A stretch of DNA of 62,126 nucleotides from Nocardia cyriacigeorgica NBRC 100375 (GCF_000308555.1 NZ_BAFY01000326.1:1-62126), one strand, 5' to 3'. Positions 8,738-17,308 are shown, counted from the first letter of the stretch. Numbers and translations: made by a program. The notes: a model not told the origin generated them from the letters alone.

Positions 8738-8889
8738 CCGAATCGGTCATTCGGTGAGGCGCGCTCGGCGCCATCCGGGGAGTAAACATGCCTCATCCTC
8801 CGAAGGTCGGAAATCTTTGTGTCATGGGGTCGATCGAGGACTGTAGACCTCGGCCGGGCGCGGGCACCAGCGAATTTCTTCGGCCTTAC

Positions 8890-9486
8890 TCAGCGGGGCG
8901 GTTGTTCGATGAGGAATGGCCGTATCAACCCTTCGAGTTGCTCGGCCATGTCATCGACGGTGACGACACCCGGCTCCATCGCGGCCTGGACATGAATTCC
9001 GATGGCGGCGCCGACCAAGATGGCGGCGAGGCCGTCCGCTCGGACGCCGTCTGGCAATCGAATGTGCGCATCGACCCATCGTTGGGTCGTTCGACGTAGG
9101 CGTTGATGCAGCTCCGCGTATTTGCCATGGATGGGCGAGGCCGGGTCCGCTGCTTCGACGAACAATGTCACGAACAGCAGGGACAATCTCGCGATCTCCG
9201 GCTGTTTGACCCGGGCCAGGAGATCGGGGGCCGGATTCGGCGAGCCTTCGGCAACCATCGCGTCGGTTCCTGCCAGTAATGTTTCGCCCGCCTCGTCGAG
9301 AACCGCGATGAGCAGCCCCTCCTTGTTGCCGAAATGCCATGGGATCGACCCGCGGCTGACGCCCGAGCGGGCGGCCACATCCGCGAAAGTGGTCTGCTGG
9401 TAGCCCTTTTCGACAAAGAGCCCGGCAGCGGCGTCGATCAGCAGCCTGCGGCTCTCCCGTGTGGTCTCGGCACGTCGATCTGCCAT
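8890..9486 (-). CDS. TetR-family transcriptional regulator
   Basis: 198 aa. N-terminal TetR HTH with RLLIDAAAGLFVEKGYQQTT and VSRGSIPWHFGNKEGLL, then a ligand domain of the usual size. The ATG at 9486 follows a GAAGAG site; a longer in-frame extension has no ribosome site. It diverges from the small ORF/SDR operon at 9678, with an inverted repeat between them, so it probably represses that operon and itself. Confidence 0.85.
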   Translation of the reverse strand: MADRRAETTRESRRLLIDAAAGLFVEKGYQQTTFADVAARSGVSRGSIPWHFGNKEGLLIAVLDEAGETLLAGTDAMVAEGSPNPAPDLLARVKQPEIARLSLLFVTLFVEAADPASPIHGKYAELHQRLRRTTQRWVDAHIRLPDGVRADGLAAILVGAAIGIHVQAAMEPGVVTVDDMAEQLEGLIRPFLIEQPPR

Positions 9487-9562
9487 CTCTTCGTTCCGTC
9501 CTTCCAGGTCCCGGCGGCGCAAGCCTAGCTCAGTCGGCCATTGACCAGCCAGCCAGCACGGA

Positions 9563-9580
9563 CTATGTTGGCTGACATAG
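9563..9580. promoter_or_regulatory. Inverted repeat, probable TetR operator
   Basis: CTATGT-N6-ACATAG is a perfect 6-bp inverted repeat in the divergent space between the TetR gene and the SDR operon, 77 bp from the TetR start. Position and symmetry suggest it is the cognate operator. Confidence 0.6.
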
Positions 9581-9677
9581 AACGCGCCGGCCATCGGCTC
9601 GCCGAGTTCGCTTCGTTCCCGTTACCGCGTCGGCAAGTTCGCCGTGCGCATTTGCCCCGATGGGAGATGGAAAACCG

Positions 9678-9815
9678 ATGACAACAACTGATTCGAGCCC
9701 GCACCGGATCGACGAGGCCGAGCGCAGGCTCACCGAGCGTGAGCACCGAGAAGCCATCCGGCTGTGTGCGGTACCGCTCTATGCGGTCGGCCGACCGATG
9801 GGGACCAGGCGATGA
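9678..9815 (+). CDS. Small charged ORF coupled to the SDR gene
   Basis: 45 codons with GGGAGATGG upstream; the stop overlaps the SDR start (ATGA). The product is polar and rich in Arg and Glu (RIDEAERRLTEREHREAIR), probably helical. No family recognised. It may be a real small protein, a translational leader for the SDR, or the truncated N-terminus of a lost gene. Confidence 0.5.
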   Translation: MTTTDSSPHRIDEAERRLTEREHREAIRLCAVPLYAVGRPMGTRR

Positions 9816-10561
9816 AGGTCGACGGCTCGGTTGTGCTGGTCGCGGGCGGTGCCTCGGGCCTGGGACGCGCGGTGGTGCAACATCTCGATCGGCTGGGGGC
9901 GCGGGTGGTCGTCCTCGATATCGACTCGCACAACGACGGCGGCAGTCGAATTCACCACGTCGCAGGCGACATCTGCGACGTGGACGATGTCGCCTCGGCG
10001 CTGAATCATGCCGGCGAACTGGGCCACCTGCGCGCGGTGGTGAACTGTGCCGGAATCGACCGGGTCGGAATGACGCTGGATGCGAATGGGCCCTTGCCTA
10101 TCGACCAGTTCGCCGAGGTGGTTCGCGTCAATCTGATCGGCGCGTTCAATATCCTGCGCTTGGCGGCCGCTCGAATGGCCGACCTCGAGCCGGTGGCGGG
10201 GGAGCGGGGTGTCATTGTCAACGTCGGTTCGATCGCCGGCCTCGATGCTCCTCCCGGCATGGTCGCTTATGTCGCCGCCAAGGCCGGATTGGCCGGGATG
10301 ACCTTGTCCGCGGCCCGGGATCTCGCCCCGGCGCTCATTCGCGTCGTGACTGTCGCCCCCGGCATTTTCGATACCCCGATGTTCGCTCGACTCCCGGATT
10401 ACGCGCAGCAAGCCACCTTGTCGGTCGCGCAGCATCCGTCTCGCCTCGGTGACTCAGGTGAGTTCGCTGAACTGGTCATCCATGTCATCGAGAACGCCAT
10501 GCTGAACGGCGAAACGATTCGCATCGACGGTGCGCTCCGGCTGGGAACGCAGCGGGGTTGA
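9812..10561 (+). CDS. Short-chain dehydrogenase, HSD10/3-hydroxyacyl-CoA dehydrogenase-like
   Basis: 249-aa classical SDR: cofactor motif GGASGLG near residue 12, an Asp after beta-2 (VVLDIDSHN) indicating NAD preference, NCAG, and the catalytic Ser/YxxxK (VGSIAG, YVAAKAG). The overall pattern resembles type-2 3-hydroxyacyl-CoA dehydrogenases, so lipid beta-oxidation or steroid oxidation is plausible. First full-length gene of a rightward run to 12.0 kb. Confidence 0.85.
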   Translation: MKVDGSVVLVAGGASGLGRAVVQHLDRLGARVVVLDIDSHNDGGSRIHHVAGDICDVDDVASALNHAGELGHLRAVVNCAGIDRVGMTLDANGPLPIDQFAEVVRVNLIGAFNILRLAAARMADLEPVAGERGVIVNVGSIAGLDAPPGMVAYVAAKAGLAGMTLSAARDLAPALIRVVTVAPGIFDTPMFARLPDYAQQATLSVAQHPSRLGDSGEFAELVIHVIENAMLNGETIRIDGALRLGTQRG

Positions 10562-10654
10562 CCCGCGAATTGCCCAGGTACACGCCGGAAAGGCGTGGTC
10601 TACAGGGGATTCGAAGAGACGGAGCTCGCGGCTCCCATTCGACGAGGTGAGGTA

Positions 10655-11065
10655 ATGATGACGGCTGATGGCACACGGGTCCGAGCCTCCGGGCGTTTCG
10701 TGACAATCGCGACGGTGATCTGCTCGGCGACGATGGTGGTGTTCGGTGCCTGGATGCGGGTGGATCCGGCGGGCTTCGCCGAGTGGGCGAACTGGCCCAA
10801 CCATGTGCATTTCCTGCACGACGCGGGCGTATTCCAGCTGGGTATCGGATTGATGATGCTGTGTGCCCTGTGGTGGCGAGATGCCTTGGCGGTGGTGCTG
10901 TTCGGCTTCGCTTTCGCGAATACCTTCCACGCCATCAACCACGCGATGGACGCCGACCTCGGTGGCAATTCTTCGGACTTCTGGACGCTGGGAGCAGCTT
11001 CGGTGATCGCGGTGGCTGCGCTCGGCGTGCGTTTACGAATTCTCGACCAGCGTAAGGGTGAATGA
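10655..11065 (+). CDS. Four-helix integral membrane protein, unknown function
   Basis: 136 aa from ATG 10655 (an adjacent ATG at 10658 is equally possible), after a GAGGTGAGG site. About four transmembrane helices; conserved-looking polar features include HFLHDAGVFQ and the FHAINHAMD His cluster. No enzyme motif recognised. The next gene begins within a few bases of its stop, so it is in the same operon. Confidence 0.75.
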   Translation: MMTADGTRVRASGRFVTIATVICSATMVVFGAWMRVDPAGFAEWANWPNHVHFLHDAGVFQLGIGLMMLCALWWRDALAVVLFGFAFANTFHAINHAMDADLGGNSSDFWTLGAASVIAVAALGVRLRILDQRKGE

Positions 11066-11066
11066 A

Positions 11067-12008
11067 ATGAAGGTGATCGTCGCCGGCGCGACCGGCACGC
11101 TGGGCATGGCCCTGACCGAGCAGTTGATCGCCGCAGGACATGCGGTGACCGGCTTGTGCCGCCGACCGGAGGGCGCCCAACGACTGACGGCTGTCGGTGC
11201 GGAAGCTGTTGTGGCCGATGTGATGGACGAGCAGGGCCTGCTGACGGCGCTGGCGGGCCATACCGCCGACGCCGTGATCCACCAGGCCACCGCACTCACC
11301 AGGATGCCCATCACACACAGCCGCCTCGATGCCACGAATGCCCTGCGCGACATCGGCACAACGCACCTGTTGCTGGCAGCCGAGACGGTCGGTGCGCGCC
11401 GGTTCCTCACTCAGTCGTTCTTCCTCGGCTACGGCTACCGTGATCACGGCAGCGAGCCCGTCACCGAGGACCATCTTTTCGGCCGCCCGGACGGGACCCC
11501 CTTCGATCGCCATCTGCGGTCGATGCGATCGAACGAGGATCAGGTCTTCGCCGCCAACGGGATCGATGGCATAGCCCTGCGCTACGGGCTGTTCTACGGA
11601 CCCGAACCCGGCACGCGGCGTTTCGCCGCGTTGACCCGCGCGCGCCGGCTCCCGGTCCCCACGCGTGCCGGCGTCACCTCGCCGATCCACATCACCGATG
11701 CGGCCGCGGCGACCGTCGCGGCGCTCGAACACGGCCGCGGTGGTGAGGCGTACAACATCGCCGACGACACCCCGCTCGGATTCGACGACTACATTCGCGC
11801 GATCGCCCGGGCGTCCGGCGCGCCGGAACCGCGGCGAATTCCTGGTTGGCTACTACGTCCCACCCCCTACCTGCACGGGTTGATGGTCGGCACCAGCATC
11901 CGGTTGTCGAACGACAAAGCGAAGCGGGAGCTCGGGTGGATGCCGCGCTACCCCAGCTGCCACGAGGGGCTGGTCGATCTCGATGCCGACGACCACCAGC
12001 TTCGATGA
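11067..12008 (+). CDS. NAD-dependent epimerase/dehydratase family protein (extended SDR)
   Basis: 313 aa. Rossmann motif GATGTLG at residues 7-13. The active-site Tyr is replaced or displaced (the LGYGYRDHG segment sits where YxxxK is expected), making it an atypical extended SDR. FYGPEPGTRR and AYNIADDTPLGF fit the NmrA/epimerase group. The ATG at 11067 has AAGGG 9 bp upstream; a GTG at 11058 is the alternative. Substrate unknown. Confidence 0.8.
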   Translation: MKVIVAGATGTLGMALTEQLIAAGHAVTGLCRRPEGAQRLTAVGAEAVVADVMDEQGLLTALAGHTADAVIHQATALTRMPITHSRLDATNALRDIGTTHLLLAAETVGARRFLTQSFFLGYGYRDHGSEPVTEDHLFGRPDGTPFDRHLRSMRSNEDQVFAANGIDGIALRYGLFYGPEPGTRRFAALTRARRLPVPTRAGVTSPIHITDAAAATVAALEHGRGGEAYNIADDTPLGFDDYIRAIARASGAPEPRRIPGWLLRPTPYLHGLMVGTSIRLSNDKAKRELGWMPRYPSCHEGLVDLDADDHQLR

Positions 12009-12041
12009 ACGACGCCGCCGTCTACCCGGAAGGAGCTCCCG

Positions 12042-12953
12042 GTGAGCACACCGCGCTCGAATAGCAAGGGCTTGCTATCCCTGATGGCCGCGCCGCTCGG
12101 CGCCGCTTATGGTGTCGCCCTTGGGTTTCGGATGTATCACCCGCCGCGACGGCCGCATCACCGACGGCCCGAGGACGTCGAACTGCCCTCGACGGAGCAC
12201 GCGATCGAGGTTCCGGGAGGCGGGCGGCTTCATCTGTGGTTTTGTGCGGGTGCCCGTGACCGCGTGGTCGTCCTCGGCCACGGCATCGGGCTGAGTAAAT
12301 CCGCGTCCTTGGCGCATGCCAAGGTGCTCCACGAGGCCGGCTACACCGTATGCCTGTTCGACCATCGCAACCACGGGGCGAGCAGCTACCGCTACGGACT
12401 GCGCAGGCTGGGTGAGCAATTCACCACCGACATCGTCGAAGTCGTCGCGTCGCTGCGGGCACGCGCCGAGTTCCGCGACGCCAAGATCGCGCTGTTCGGG
12501 TTTTCGTTCTCCACATTCCCTTCCATCAACGCGCTGACTCGTCCGGGTTTCGCCGTGGACGCGATCATCTGCGACAGCGGGCCGGTGGACGACGGGCGGG
12601 CACTGTTCGAACGCTTCCTCGCAGCGGGGCCTCTGCCACTTCCCGGCCTGCTCGCTGACGGCAGAGCCGGGACGATGACCAGGTCGGCGATGTCGGCCAC
12701 CGGGCTGGCGATGCTCGGCGTCGACTGGCCGCCGCTGGTGACGCCGACGGCTGAGCGGGTACCCGCACTGTTCATCTGCGGGGAAAACGACCCCATCACA
12801 ACTCCGGATGCCGTGCATGCCCTGGCTGCCAGGTATCCGCGGTGCCAGGTGCGGGTGCTGCCGGGCGCGGGTCACCTAGAGGGATTGAAGCTCGCGCGAC
12901 AGCGCTATACCGAACTCGTCCTGAATTTTCTCGACGACGCCCTCGCCGCGTGA
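12042..12953 (+). CDS. Alpha/beta hydrolase with N-terminal hydrophobic segment
   Basis: 303 aa, GTG start with AAGGAG 6 bp upstream. The N-terminus (LSLMAAPLGAAYGVALGF) is a signal or anchor helix. Hydrolase core: LGHGIG oxyanion loop, nucleophile elbow GFSFST (Ser), acid in CGENDPITTP and His in PGAGHLEG. Esterase or lipase-like; substrate unknown. Last gene of the run that starts at 9678. Confidence 0.82.
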   Translation: MSTPRSNSKGLLSLMAAPLGAAYGVALGFRMYHPPRRPHHRRPEDVELPSTEHAIEVPGGGRLHLWFCAGARDRVVVLGHGIGLSKSASLAHAKVLHEAGYTVCLFDHRNHGASSYRYGLRRLGEQFTTDIVEVVASLRARAEFRDAKIALFGFSFSTFPSINALTRPGFAVDAIICDSGPVDDGRALFERFLAAGPLPLPGLLADGRAGTMTRSAMSATGLAMLGVDWPPLVTPTAERVPALFICGENDPITTPDAVHALAARYPRCQVRVLPGAGHLEGLKLARQRYTELVLNFLDDALAA

Positions 12954-13021
12954 CGGTAGTAGCCGCGGCGGGCTCGCCGAAGAATGTCTCACGCTGTTGT
13001 GTGATCCCTTTCATTACGGCT

Positions 13022-13076
13022 CCATATATACGGTGCCGTATACATGGAGCTATGCTCAACTATACGCACCCGTATA
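13022..13076. promoter_or_regulatory. Two tandem TATACG-N4-CGTATA palindromes
   Basis: Site 1 core at 13027-13042 (TATACGGTGCCGTATA), extended by flanking CCAT/ATGG; site 2 at 13061-13076 (TATACGCACCCGTATA). Core centres are 34 bp apart. They lie about 95-145 bp upstream of the DUF6463-like gene. The symmetry is typical of TetR operators, but no adjacent TetR gene is present. Confidence 0.7.
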
Positions 13077-13171
13077 CATGAATTCGCTGAGGGCGAGCGC
13101 GGCGATGGAATTGCTCGCCGTGTGGGTGCCTGGCGGAGCCGACAGGTTTCGCGTGAGGACAAGGAGTTCAC

Positions 13172-13591
13172 ATGATCAAGTGGGCCGGTTGGCTCATCGT
13201 GCTGTTCCCCGGAATCGGGCACACAACGGGCTCTCTCATCGAGTCGGCGCCCAAACATGCCGACGAATGGCTCGATGGAACGGGGTGGACGGCGGATGCC
13301 AACGCCATGGACTACGCCGAAGCCACCTTGTGGTACACGGTGTTCAGCTTCGGTGTGCCCTTTCTCGTCATCGGCCTGCTGGTGCTGTGGATGGATCGTC
13401 ACGGGATCACCCCGCCGGCGTTCCTTGCCTGGCTGGTGGCCGGGTGGACCCTGATCACCGTCGCGGTGGGCGGCCCCTCTCCGTTGCTCGTCCTCCTGCT
13501 CGTCGCCGGTCTGCTACTGGCGGGCTCCCGGCGCGCAGCCCGCAACGGCAAGCCCGGAAGCGCCGCCGCGGTGGCCGTTCATGCGAGCTGA
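13172..13591 (+). CDS. DUF6463-like membrane protein
   Basis: 139 aa with four hydrophobic helices. The opening GWLIVLFPGIGHTTGSLIES and the WLDGTGW segment fit the small membrane family I recall as DUF6463. Function unknown. ATG follows AAGGAG. Two operator-like palindromes lie upstream, so it is probably repressed by a TetR regulator encoded elsewhere. Confidence 0.75.
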   Translation: MIKWAGWLIVLFPGIGHTTGSLIESAPKHADEWLDGTGWTADANAMDYAEATLWYTVFSFGVPFLVIGLLVLWMDRHGITPPAFLAWLVAGWTLITVAVGGPSPLLVLLLVAGLLLAGSRRAARNGKPGSAAAVAVHAS

Positions 13592-13717
13592 ACCCGTCGC
13601 GGCGCCATCGGGCCTCCGAGCCACGTAGGAAGCCATCTCCTCCTGAGGAGGTACGGACACACTGTGAGATAGTCCCCGACGCACCGGAATGGCAGGTGCC
13701 AGAACGCAAGGGAGGTG

Positions 13718-13780
13718 ATGAATATGGCCCGTCAGGCATCCCACCAGCATGTCCTTTTCCGGGCTGCGCGACATCATTGA
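13718..13780 (+). CDS. Possible 20-codon leader peptide ahead of the GNAT gene
   Basis: An ideal Shine-Dalgarno (AAGGGAGGTGATG) overlaps or precedes an ATG opening MNMARQASHQHVLFRAARHH and a stop, 39 bp before the GNAT start. Four His and three Arg in 20 residues recall attenuator-type leaders. It could equally be a chance frame; the strength of the ribosome site is the main argument. Confidence 0.35.
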   Translation: MNMARQASHQHVLFRAARHH

Positions 13781-13819
13781 TCATCGAGCGGCCCGGTCTT
13801 TCACGACCAGGAGTGTCGC

Positions 13820-14323
13820 GTGTCAACAACGTTTCCCTTGTCCAGTGCTGATTTGTTCAGCGACCGGCTCTGCCTGCGGCAGTGGCCCGCTGCCGACCTC
13901 GCTGCCGTCGGCGACGACAGCCGGCGGGCGCACTGGGCAGATGATTTCCCCACCGAGGGCGATCGGGTGATCGCCGGCGTGATCGCCCAGCAGAGGGTCG
14001 GGACCCGGCAGGCCCACCGGCAGATCGTCGAGCGGGCGTCCGGCTTGGTGGTCGGCAGTATCAGCCTGCTGTGGCCGCCGAATGGCGGCGCCGTCGAATT
14101 CGGATACGGCGTCGTCGCATCGCGGCAGGGCCGTGGGTATGCCTCGGAGGCTGCTCGGGTGATGGTCTCCTTCGCCCTGACTTCGCCTGAGGTCCACACC
14201 GTCTACGCCGATGTGGACCAGACGAATCCGGCATCGATCCGCGTGCTGGAGAAGGCCGGGTTGCGCCGCGTCGCAGGCGACGGGACGACAGTCCGGTTCA
14301 GTACCACGGCGCCGAGCCGGTAA
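13820..14323 (+). CDS. GNAT-family N-acetyltransferase, RimJ/RimL-like
   Basis: 167 aa, GTG start. Shows the acetyltransferase_3 pattern: TDRLxLR-like opening (FSDRLCLRQW), GSISLLWPPN, GVVASRQGRGYASEAA (acetyl-CoA P-loop QGRGYA) and the final NPASIRVLEKAGLRR. Acetylates a protein N-terminus or small amine; substrate unknown. Monocistronic unless the leader peptide is real. Confidence 0.88.
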   Translation: MSTTFPLSSADLFSDRLCLRQWPAADLAAVGDDSRRAHWADDFPTEGDRVIAGVIAQQRVGTRQAHRQIVERASGLVVGSISLLWPPNGGAVEFGYGVVASRQGRGYASEAARVMVSFALTSPEVHTVYADVDQTNPASIRVLEKAGLRRVAGDGTTVRFSTTAPSR

Positions 14324-14403
14324 CGGTCGCTGCCGAGGATGGTGGTGATGCCGCCGCCGTCCTCGGCTCCGACGCACAGGCCTCGGCCCGCTGCTGTCCG
14401 GGC

Positions 14404-14946
14404 CTACGGTGCCGTCGACGGCTCACTGCGCCCGCTGTGGCGTGCCAATACGCGGGTGCCGGGTCCCGACGCGGCTCCAGGGCCGGAGTGTGGCGACACG
14501 GTATCCGCGTGGACCGGTTCCCGGCACTGCGAACAACACACCGTCGGTGTGAATGTTTCGCCACAGTCGTTGTGTACCAATCGAACCGGCGGCCCGCCCG
14601 GTGGCGTCACCCACTTGTCGCCCCAGGCCATCATCGCCATCAGCACCGGCACGAGTTCGGACCCGGCCTCGGTGAGGTGATATTCATAGCGCGGGGGCCG
14701 CTCCTGGTAGGCCCGCCGCTCCACGATGCCGTCCGCGACGAGGGATTCGAATCGTCGAGTGAGCAGGTTGCGTGAGATGCCGAGGTTTTCGGCGATGTCG
14801 TCGAAGCGGTGCAAGCCGAGATAGATGTCTCGCACGATCAGCAGAGTCCACCATTCACCGACGCGCTCGAGCGTCTGCCCGATCGAGCAGTGCATTTCCG
14901 CGAAGCTGGTGCGTTGCATGTTCCCGAGTGTAGAGGGTTGCTTCAT
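14404..14946 (-). CDS. HxlR-family transcriptional regulator with C-terminal Cys motif
   Basis: 180 aa from ATG 14946 (ATG 14919 is an alternative). Winged-helix HxlR domain: CSIGQTLERVGEWWTLLIVRD, RFDDIAENLGISRNLLTRR, RPPRYEYHLTEAG. Beyond it is a short tail with the pairs CGETF and CCSQC that could bind zinc or sense redox. Diverges from a tautomerase gene; a 12-bp inverted repeat overlaps its start and lies before the tautomerase, implying autoregulation. Confidence 0.88.
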   Translation of the reverse strand: MKQPSTLGNMQRTSFAEMHCSIGQTLERVGEWWTLLIVRDIYLGLHRFDDIAENLGISRNLLTRRFESLVADGIVERRAYQERPPRYEYHLTEAGSELVPVLMAMMAWGDKWVTPPGGPPVRLVHNDCGETFTPTVCCSQCREPVHADTVSPHSGPGAASGPGTRVLARHSGRSEPSTAP

Positions 14947-14991
14947 TGAACTCACCTGCGTATCGTGTGGCGAGAGAGAGAGTTCAATGAA
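14942..14991. promoter_or_regulatory. 12-bp perfect inverted repeat, probable HxlR operator
   Basis: TTCATTGAACTC (14942-14953) and its exact complement GAGTTCAATGAA (14980-14991) are separated by 26 bp between the divergent HxlR and tautomerase genes. The arms cover the HxlR start and end 11 bp before the tautomerase ATG, so binding would block both. Confidence 0.75.
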
Positions 14992-15002
14992 AGGACTTAC
15001 TG

Positions 15003-15437
15003 ATGCCGTTCGTAGAATTGTTCGTTCCCAAGGGCTCGCTCGATCCCGAGCAGCGAGAGAAGATCGGTAGCCGCCTGGTACATGAGGTGATGATCGCGGA
15101 GGGAGCGCCCGACACCGAGGTCGCCCGCTCCATCTCGTGGCTCGTGGTGAACGAGATAGACGCGTGGTTCGTCGGCGGACAGCAGCTTCCCGTCGGGGAG
15201 AAGCCGAAATACTTGGTGCGAGTGGGTGTCCCGGCGGGCACTATGAATGATGACAAGCGCAGCGAGATCGTGCGCAGGGTCAATGCGGTGCTGGCCGAAG
15301 CCGACACGGACCCGGCGCGATTCGGCCAGGCGTCGAGTGCTTGGGTGCATATCAACGAAGTGCCGGAAGGCAACTGGGGATCGCACGGGAAGATCGTCCG
15401 GACCGAGGATATCGTCGCCCTCGTCGCCGTGAGCTAG
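15003..15437 (+). CDS. Tautomerase-family protein
   Basis: 144 aa beginning MPFVELFVPKG, so Pro2 is available as the catalytic N-terminal proline of the 4-oxalocrotonate tautomerase superfamily. Length suggests a fused two-unit or MSAD-type member, with a second beta unit near YLVRVGVPAGTMNDDKR. Physiological substrate unknown; control by an HxlR regulator suggests response to an aromatic or electrophilic compound. Confidence 0.82.
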   Translation: MPFVELFVPKGSLDPEQREKIGSRLVHEVMIAEGAPDTEVARSISWLVVNEIDAWFVGGQQLPVGEKPKYLVRVGVPAGTMNDDKRSEIVRRVNAVLAEADTDPARFGQASSAWVHINEVPEGNWGSHGKIVRTEDIVALVAVS

Positions 15438-15634
15438 CGCTGGGGCCGGTGACCAGCGTCGCCGGCCTCACTCGAGGAATTCGAGCTGAATCGCGCTGGC
15501 CCAGCCTGATGGCCAGGACGCATCCGAGTGCATCGACCACATTGCGTCGATATCTTGCTGACTCGAGTCCGGGCCGGCCTGCATGGAGCGTGCGACCAGG
15601 TGAGTGCGTCGAGTGCAGACCGGCCATCGGTCGA
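15438..15634. terminator. Convergent intergenic region with weak hairpin
   Basis: Between convergent genes. The segment just after the tautomerase stop pairs GCCGG with CCGGC over a short loop. No T tract; termination here is tentative. Confidence 0.3.
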
Positions 15635-17233
15635 TCACTCAGCGAGGTCGAACCTGCGGAGGTAGTCGGAGATCGCCGGGGCGGTGGGTGTGCGGACGGC
15701 GATATAGCCGTCGGGGCGAATGAGGATCAGGGTGCCGGGGCGGGCTCGGTAGATCCGCTCCGCTTCGGCACTGACCAGCAGCTCCGGCAACCCTGTGCGA
15801 GTGCGGGCTGCGGTATCGAGGACGAGGCAGGTGCGGACAGCGGGGGCGACAGTGGCTGCCAGGTCGCTGAGGGGATGGATCGAGCCGGGGCCGAAGCCGA
15901 GCACGGTCCAGTGGGTTCCGCGCAGGATGTCGAACAGGCGCGACGGTGAACCGTCGGCGTCGACGCCGCGAGCGTCCGGCGCCCTGTCTCCGGGGCCTGG
16001 CCCTCGGTGGCGACGGGTGGCAGCGACGGTGAGCGGGGAGTTCGGGTAGGAGATGGCGAGTTGGTTGGTCGCGGCGAGGAGCCTGCTCATCACAGCGGGC
16101 CGCTTGATCACCGGAAAGATCAGATGGTCGCGCAGTACTCGCCGCATTCCGCGCAGCGCGAACACCGACTCGAATCCGCGAGAACTGTCGGCAAGCACCT
16201 TGGTGGCGACGGGGATTCGTTCCAGGCCGTAGCTGTCGAGCAGAACCTCCGATGCGCCGTCGAGCACCGCGGCGAGCTTCCAGCCGAGGTTGTAGGCGTC
16301 CTGGATGCCGGTATTCATGCCTTGGCCGCCCGCGGGGGAGTGCACATGCGCGGCGTCGCCGGCCAGCAACACCCTTCCGTCTCGGTATCGGTCGACCATG
16401 CGGGCATTGAACCGGTAGCGAGACAACCACGTCGGGCGGCTCATGGTGACGTCTGTGCGGCCGGTTCGATCGGCGAACAAGCGGCGGAACAGGTCCAGCG
16501 TGGGCTCGGGGACCGAACCGTCCGGCCCGGGCACGACGTTGGCCTGGAATTGCCACGCTCCGTCGGCATGTGGCAGGGGTGACACCGCAAGGTAGCCGCC
16601 GTCCTCGCCGAACCAGGCATACGCGGCCTCGTCGTCGAGCCCGTCGATCACCACGTCTCCGACGAGGAAGTGCTGGTCGGCGTGCGTGCGCCCGTCCATG
16701 CCGAGGCCGAGCTCGCGGCGCACCGTGGAATGCCCGCCGTCGCAACCGATCAGGTAGCGGGCTCGAATGGTCTCACCGGTGTCGAGTTCGGCGATGACGC
16801 CGCCGTCGTCTTCCCGGAACGAGGTCAACGCGCATCCGAACGACACGTCACCGCCCAGTTCGCGCAGCCGATCGGCCAGCACCTGCTCGACCCGCCATTC
16901 GGGGATCACCAGCAGGTCCGGATACGGCACGCCTGGACGCGGTCCGGAGCCGGCCGTCGCCAATTCCACTACGAACTCGCGTTCCTGGTGCAATCGCAGC
17001 GGTATTCCGGTCGTCCCTGCCGCGAGGATCGTCTCGACCACGCCGAGATCGTCGAGAACTTCCAAGCTTCGCGGTTGTAGCCCCTTTCCTCGTGAACCGA
17101 TGGCGGGCGCTGGCTTGCCATCGATCAGCCGGTGCGGAACCCCTCTGCGGGCCATCTCGACGGCGAGGCATAAGCCGGTCGGTCCGGCACCCACTATCAG
17201 GACGCCGGTGTCAGGAACCTCATTGTCTGCCAT
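15635..17233 (-). CDS. FAD-dependent aromatic monooxygenase (PheA/TfdB, Rox-like)
   Basis: 532-aa flavoprotein hydroxylase. FAD-binding GAGPTG at residues 15-20, the DG motif in YLIGCDGGHSTVRREL, and the GD motif in RVLLAGDAAHVHSPAGG followed by QGMNTGIQDAYNLGWKL. C-terminal thioredoxin-like domain carries RPDGYIAVR. The group includes phenol hydroxylases, polyketide oxygenases and the Nocardia rifampicin monooxygenase; assignment to rifampicin is not supported specifically. Divergent from a TetR gene with two operators between, so probably drug- or aromatic-inducible. Confidence 0.88.
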   Translation of the reverse strand: MADNEVPDTGVLIVGAGPTGLCLAVEMARRGVPHRLIDGKPAPAIGSRGKGLQPRSLEVLDDLGVVETILAAGTTGIPLRLHQEREFVVELATAGSGPRPGVPYPDLLVIPEWRVEQVLADRLRELGGDVSFGCALTSFREDDGGVIAELDTGETIRARYLIGCDGGHSTVRRELGLGMDGRTHADQHFLVGDVVIDGLDDEAAYAWFGEDGGYLAVSPLPHADGAWQFQANVVPGPDGSVPEPTLDLFRRLFADRTGRTDVTMSRPTWLSRYRFNARMVDRYRDGRVLLAGDAAHVHSPAGGQGMNTGIQDAYNLGWKLAAVLDGASEVLLDSYGLERIPVATKVLADSSRGFESVFALRGMRRVLRDHLIFPVIKRPAVMSRLLAATNQLAISYPNSPLTVAATRRHRGPGPGDRAPDARGVDADGSPSRLFDILRGTHWTVLGFGPGSIHPLSDLAATVAPAVRTCLVLDTAARTRTGLPELLVSAEAERIYRARPGTLILIRPDGYIAVRTPTAPAISDYLRRFDLAE

Positions 17234-17257
17234 TGGTTCTCACCTTCACTGCGGAAC

Positions 17258-17298
17258 TACTACGTTGTAGTACGACAATGTAATACTACGATGTAGTA
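17258..17298. promoter_or_regulatory. Paired TACTAC-N3-GTAGTA palindromes, probable TetR operators
   Basis: TACTACGTTGTAGTA (17258-17272) and TACTACGATGTAGTA (17284-17298) are 15-bp palindromes 26 bp apart centre to centre, filling the space between the monooxygenase and TetR starts. The second ends 10 bp before the TetR ATG. Confidence 0.85.
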
Positions 17299-17308
17299 AT
17301 CTCAAGGC

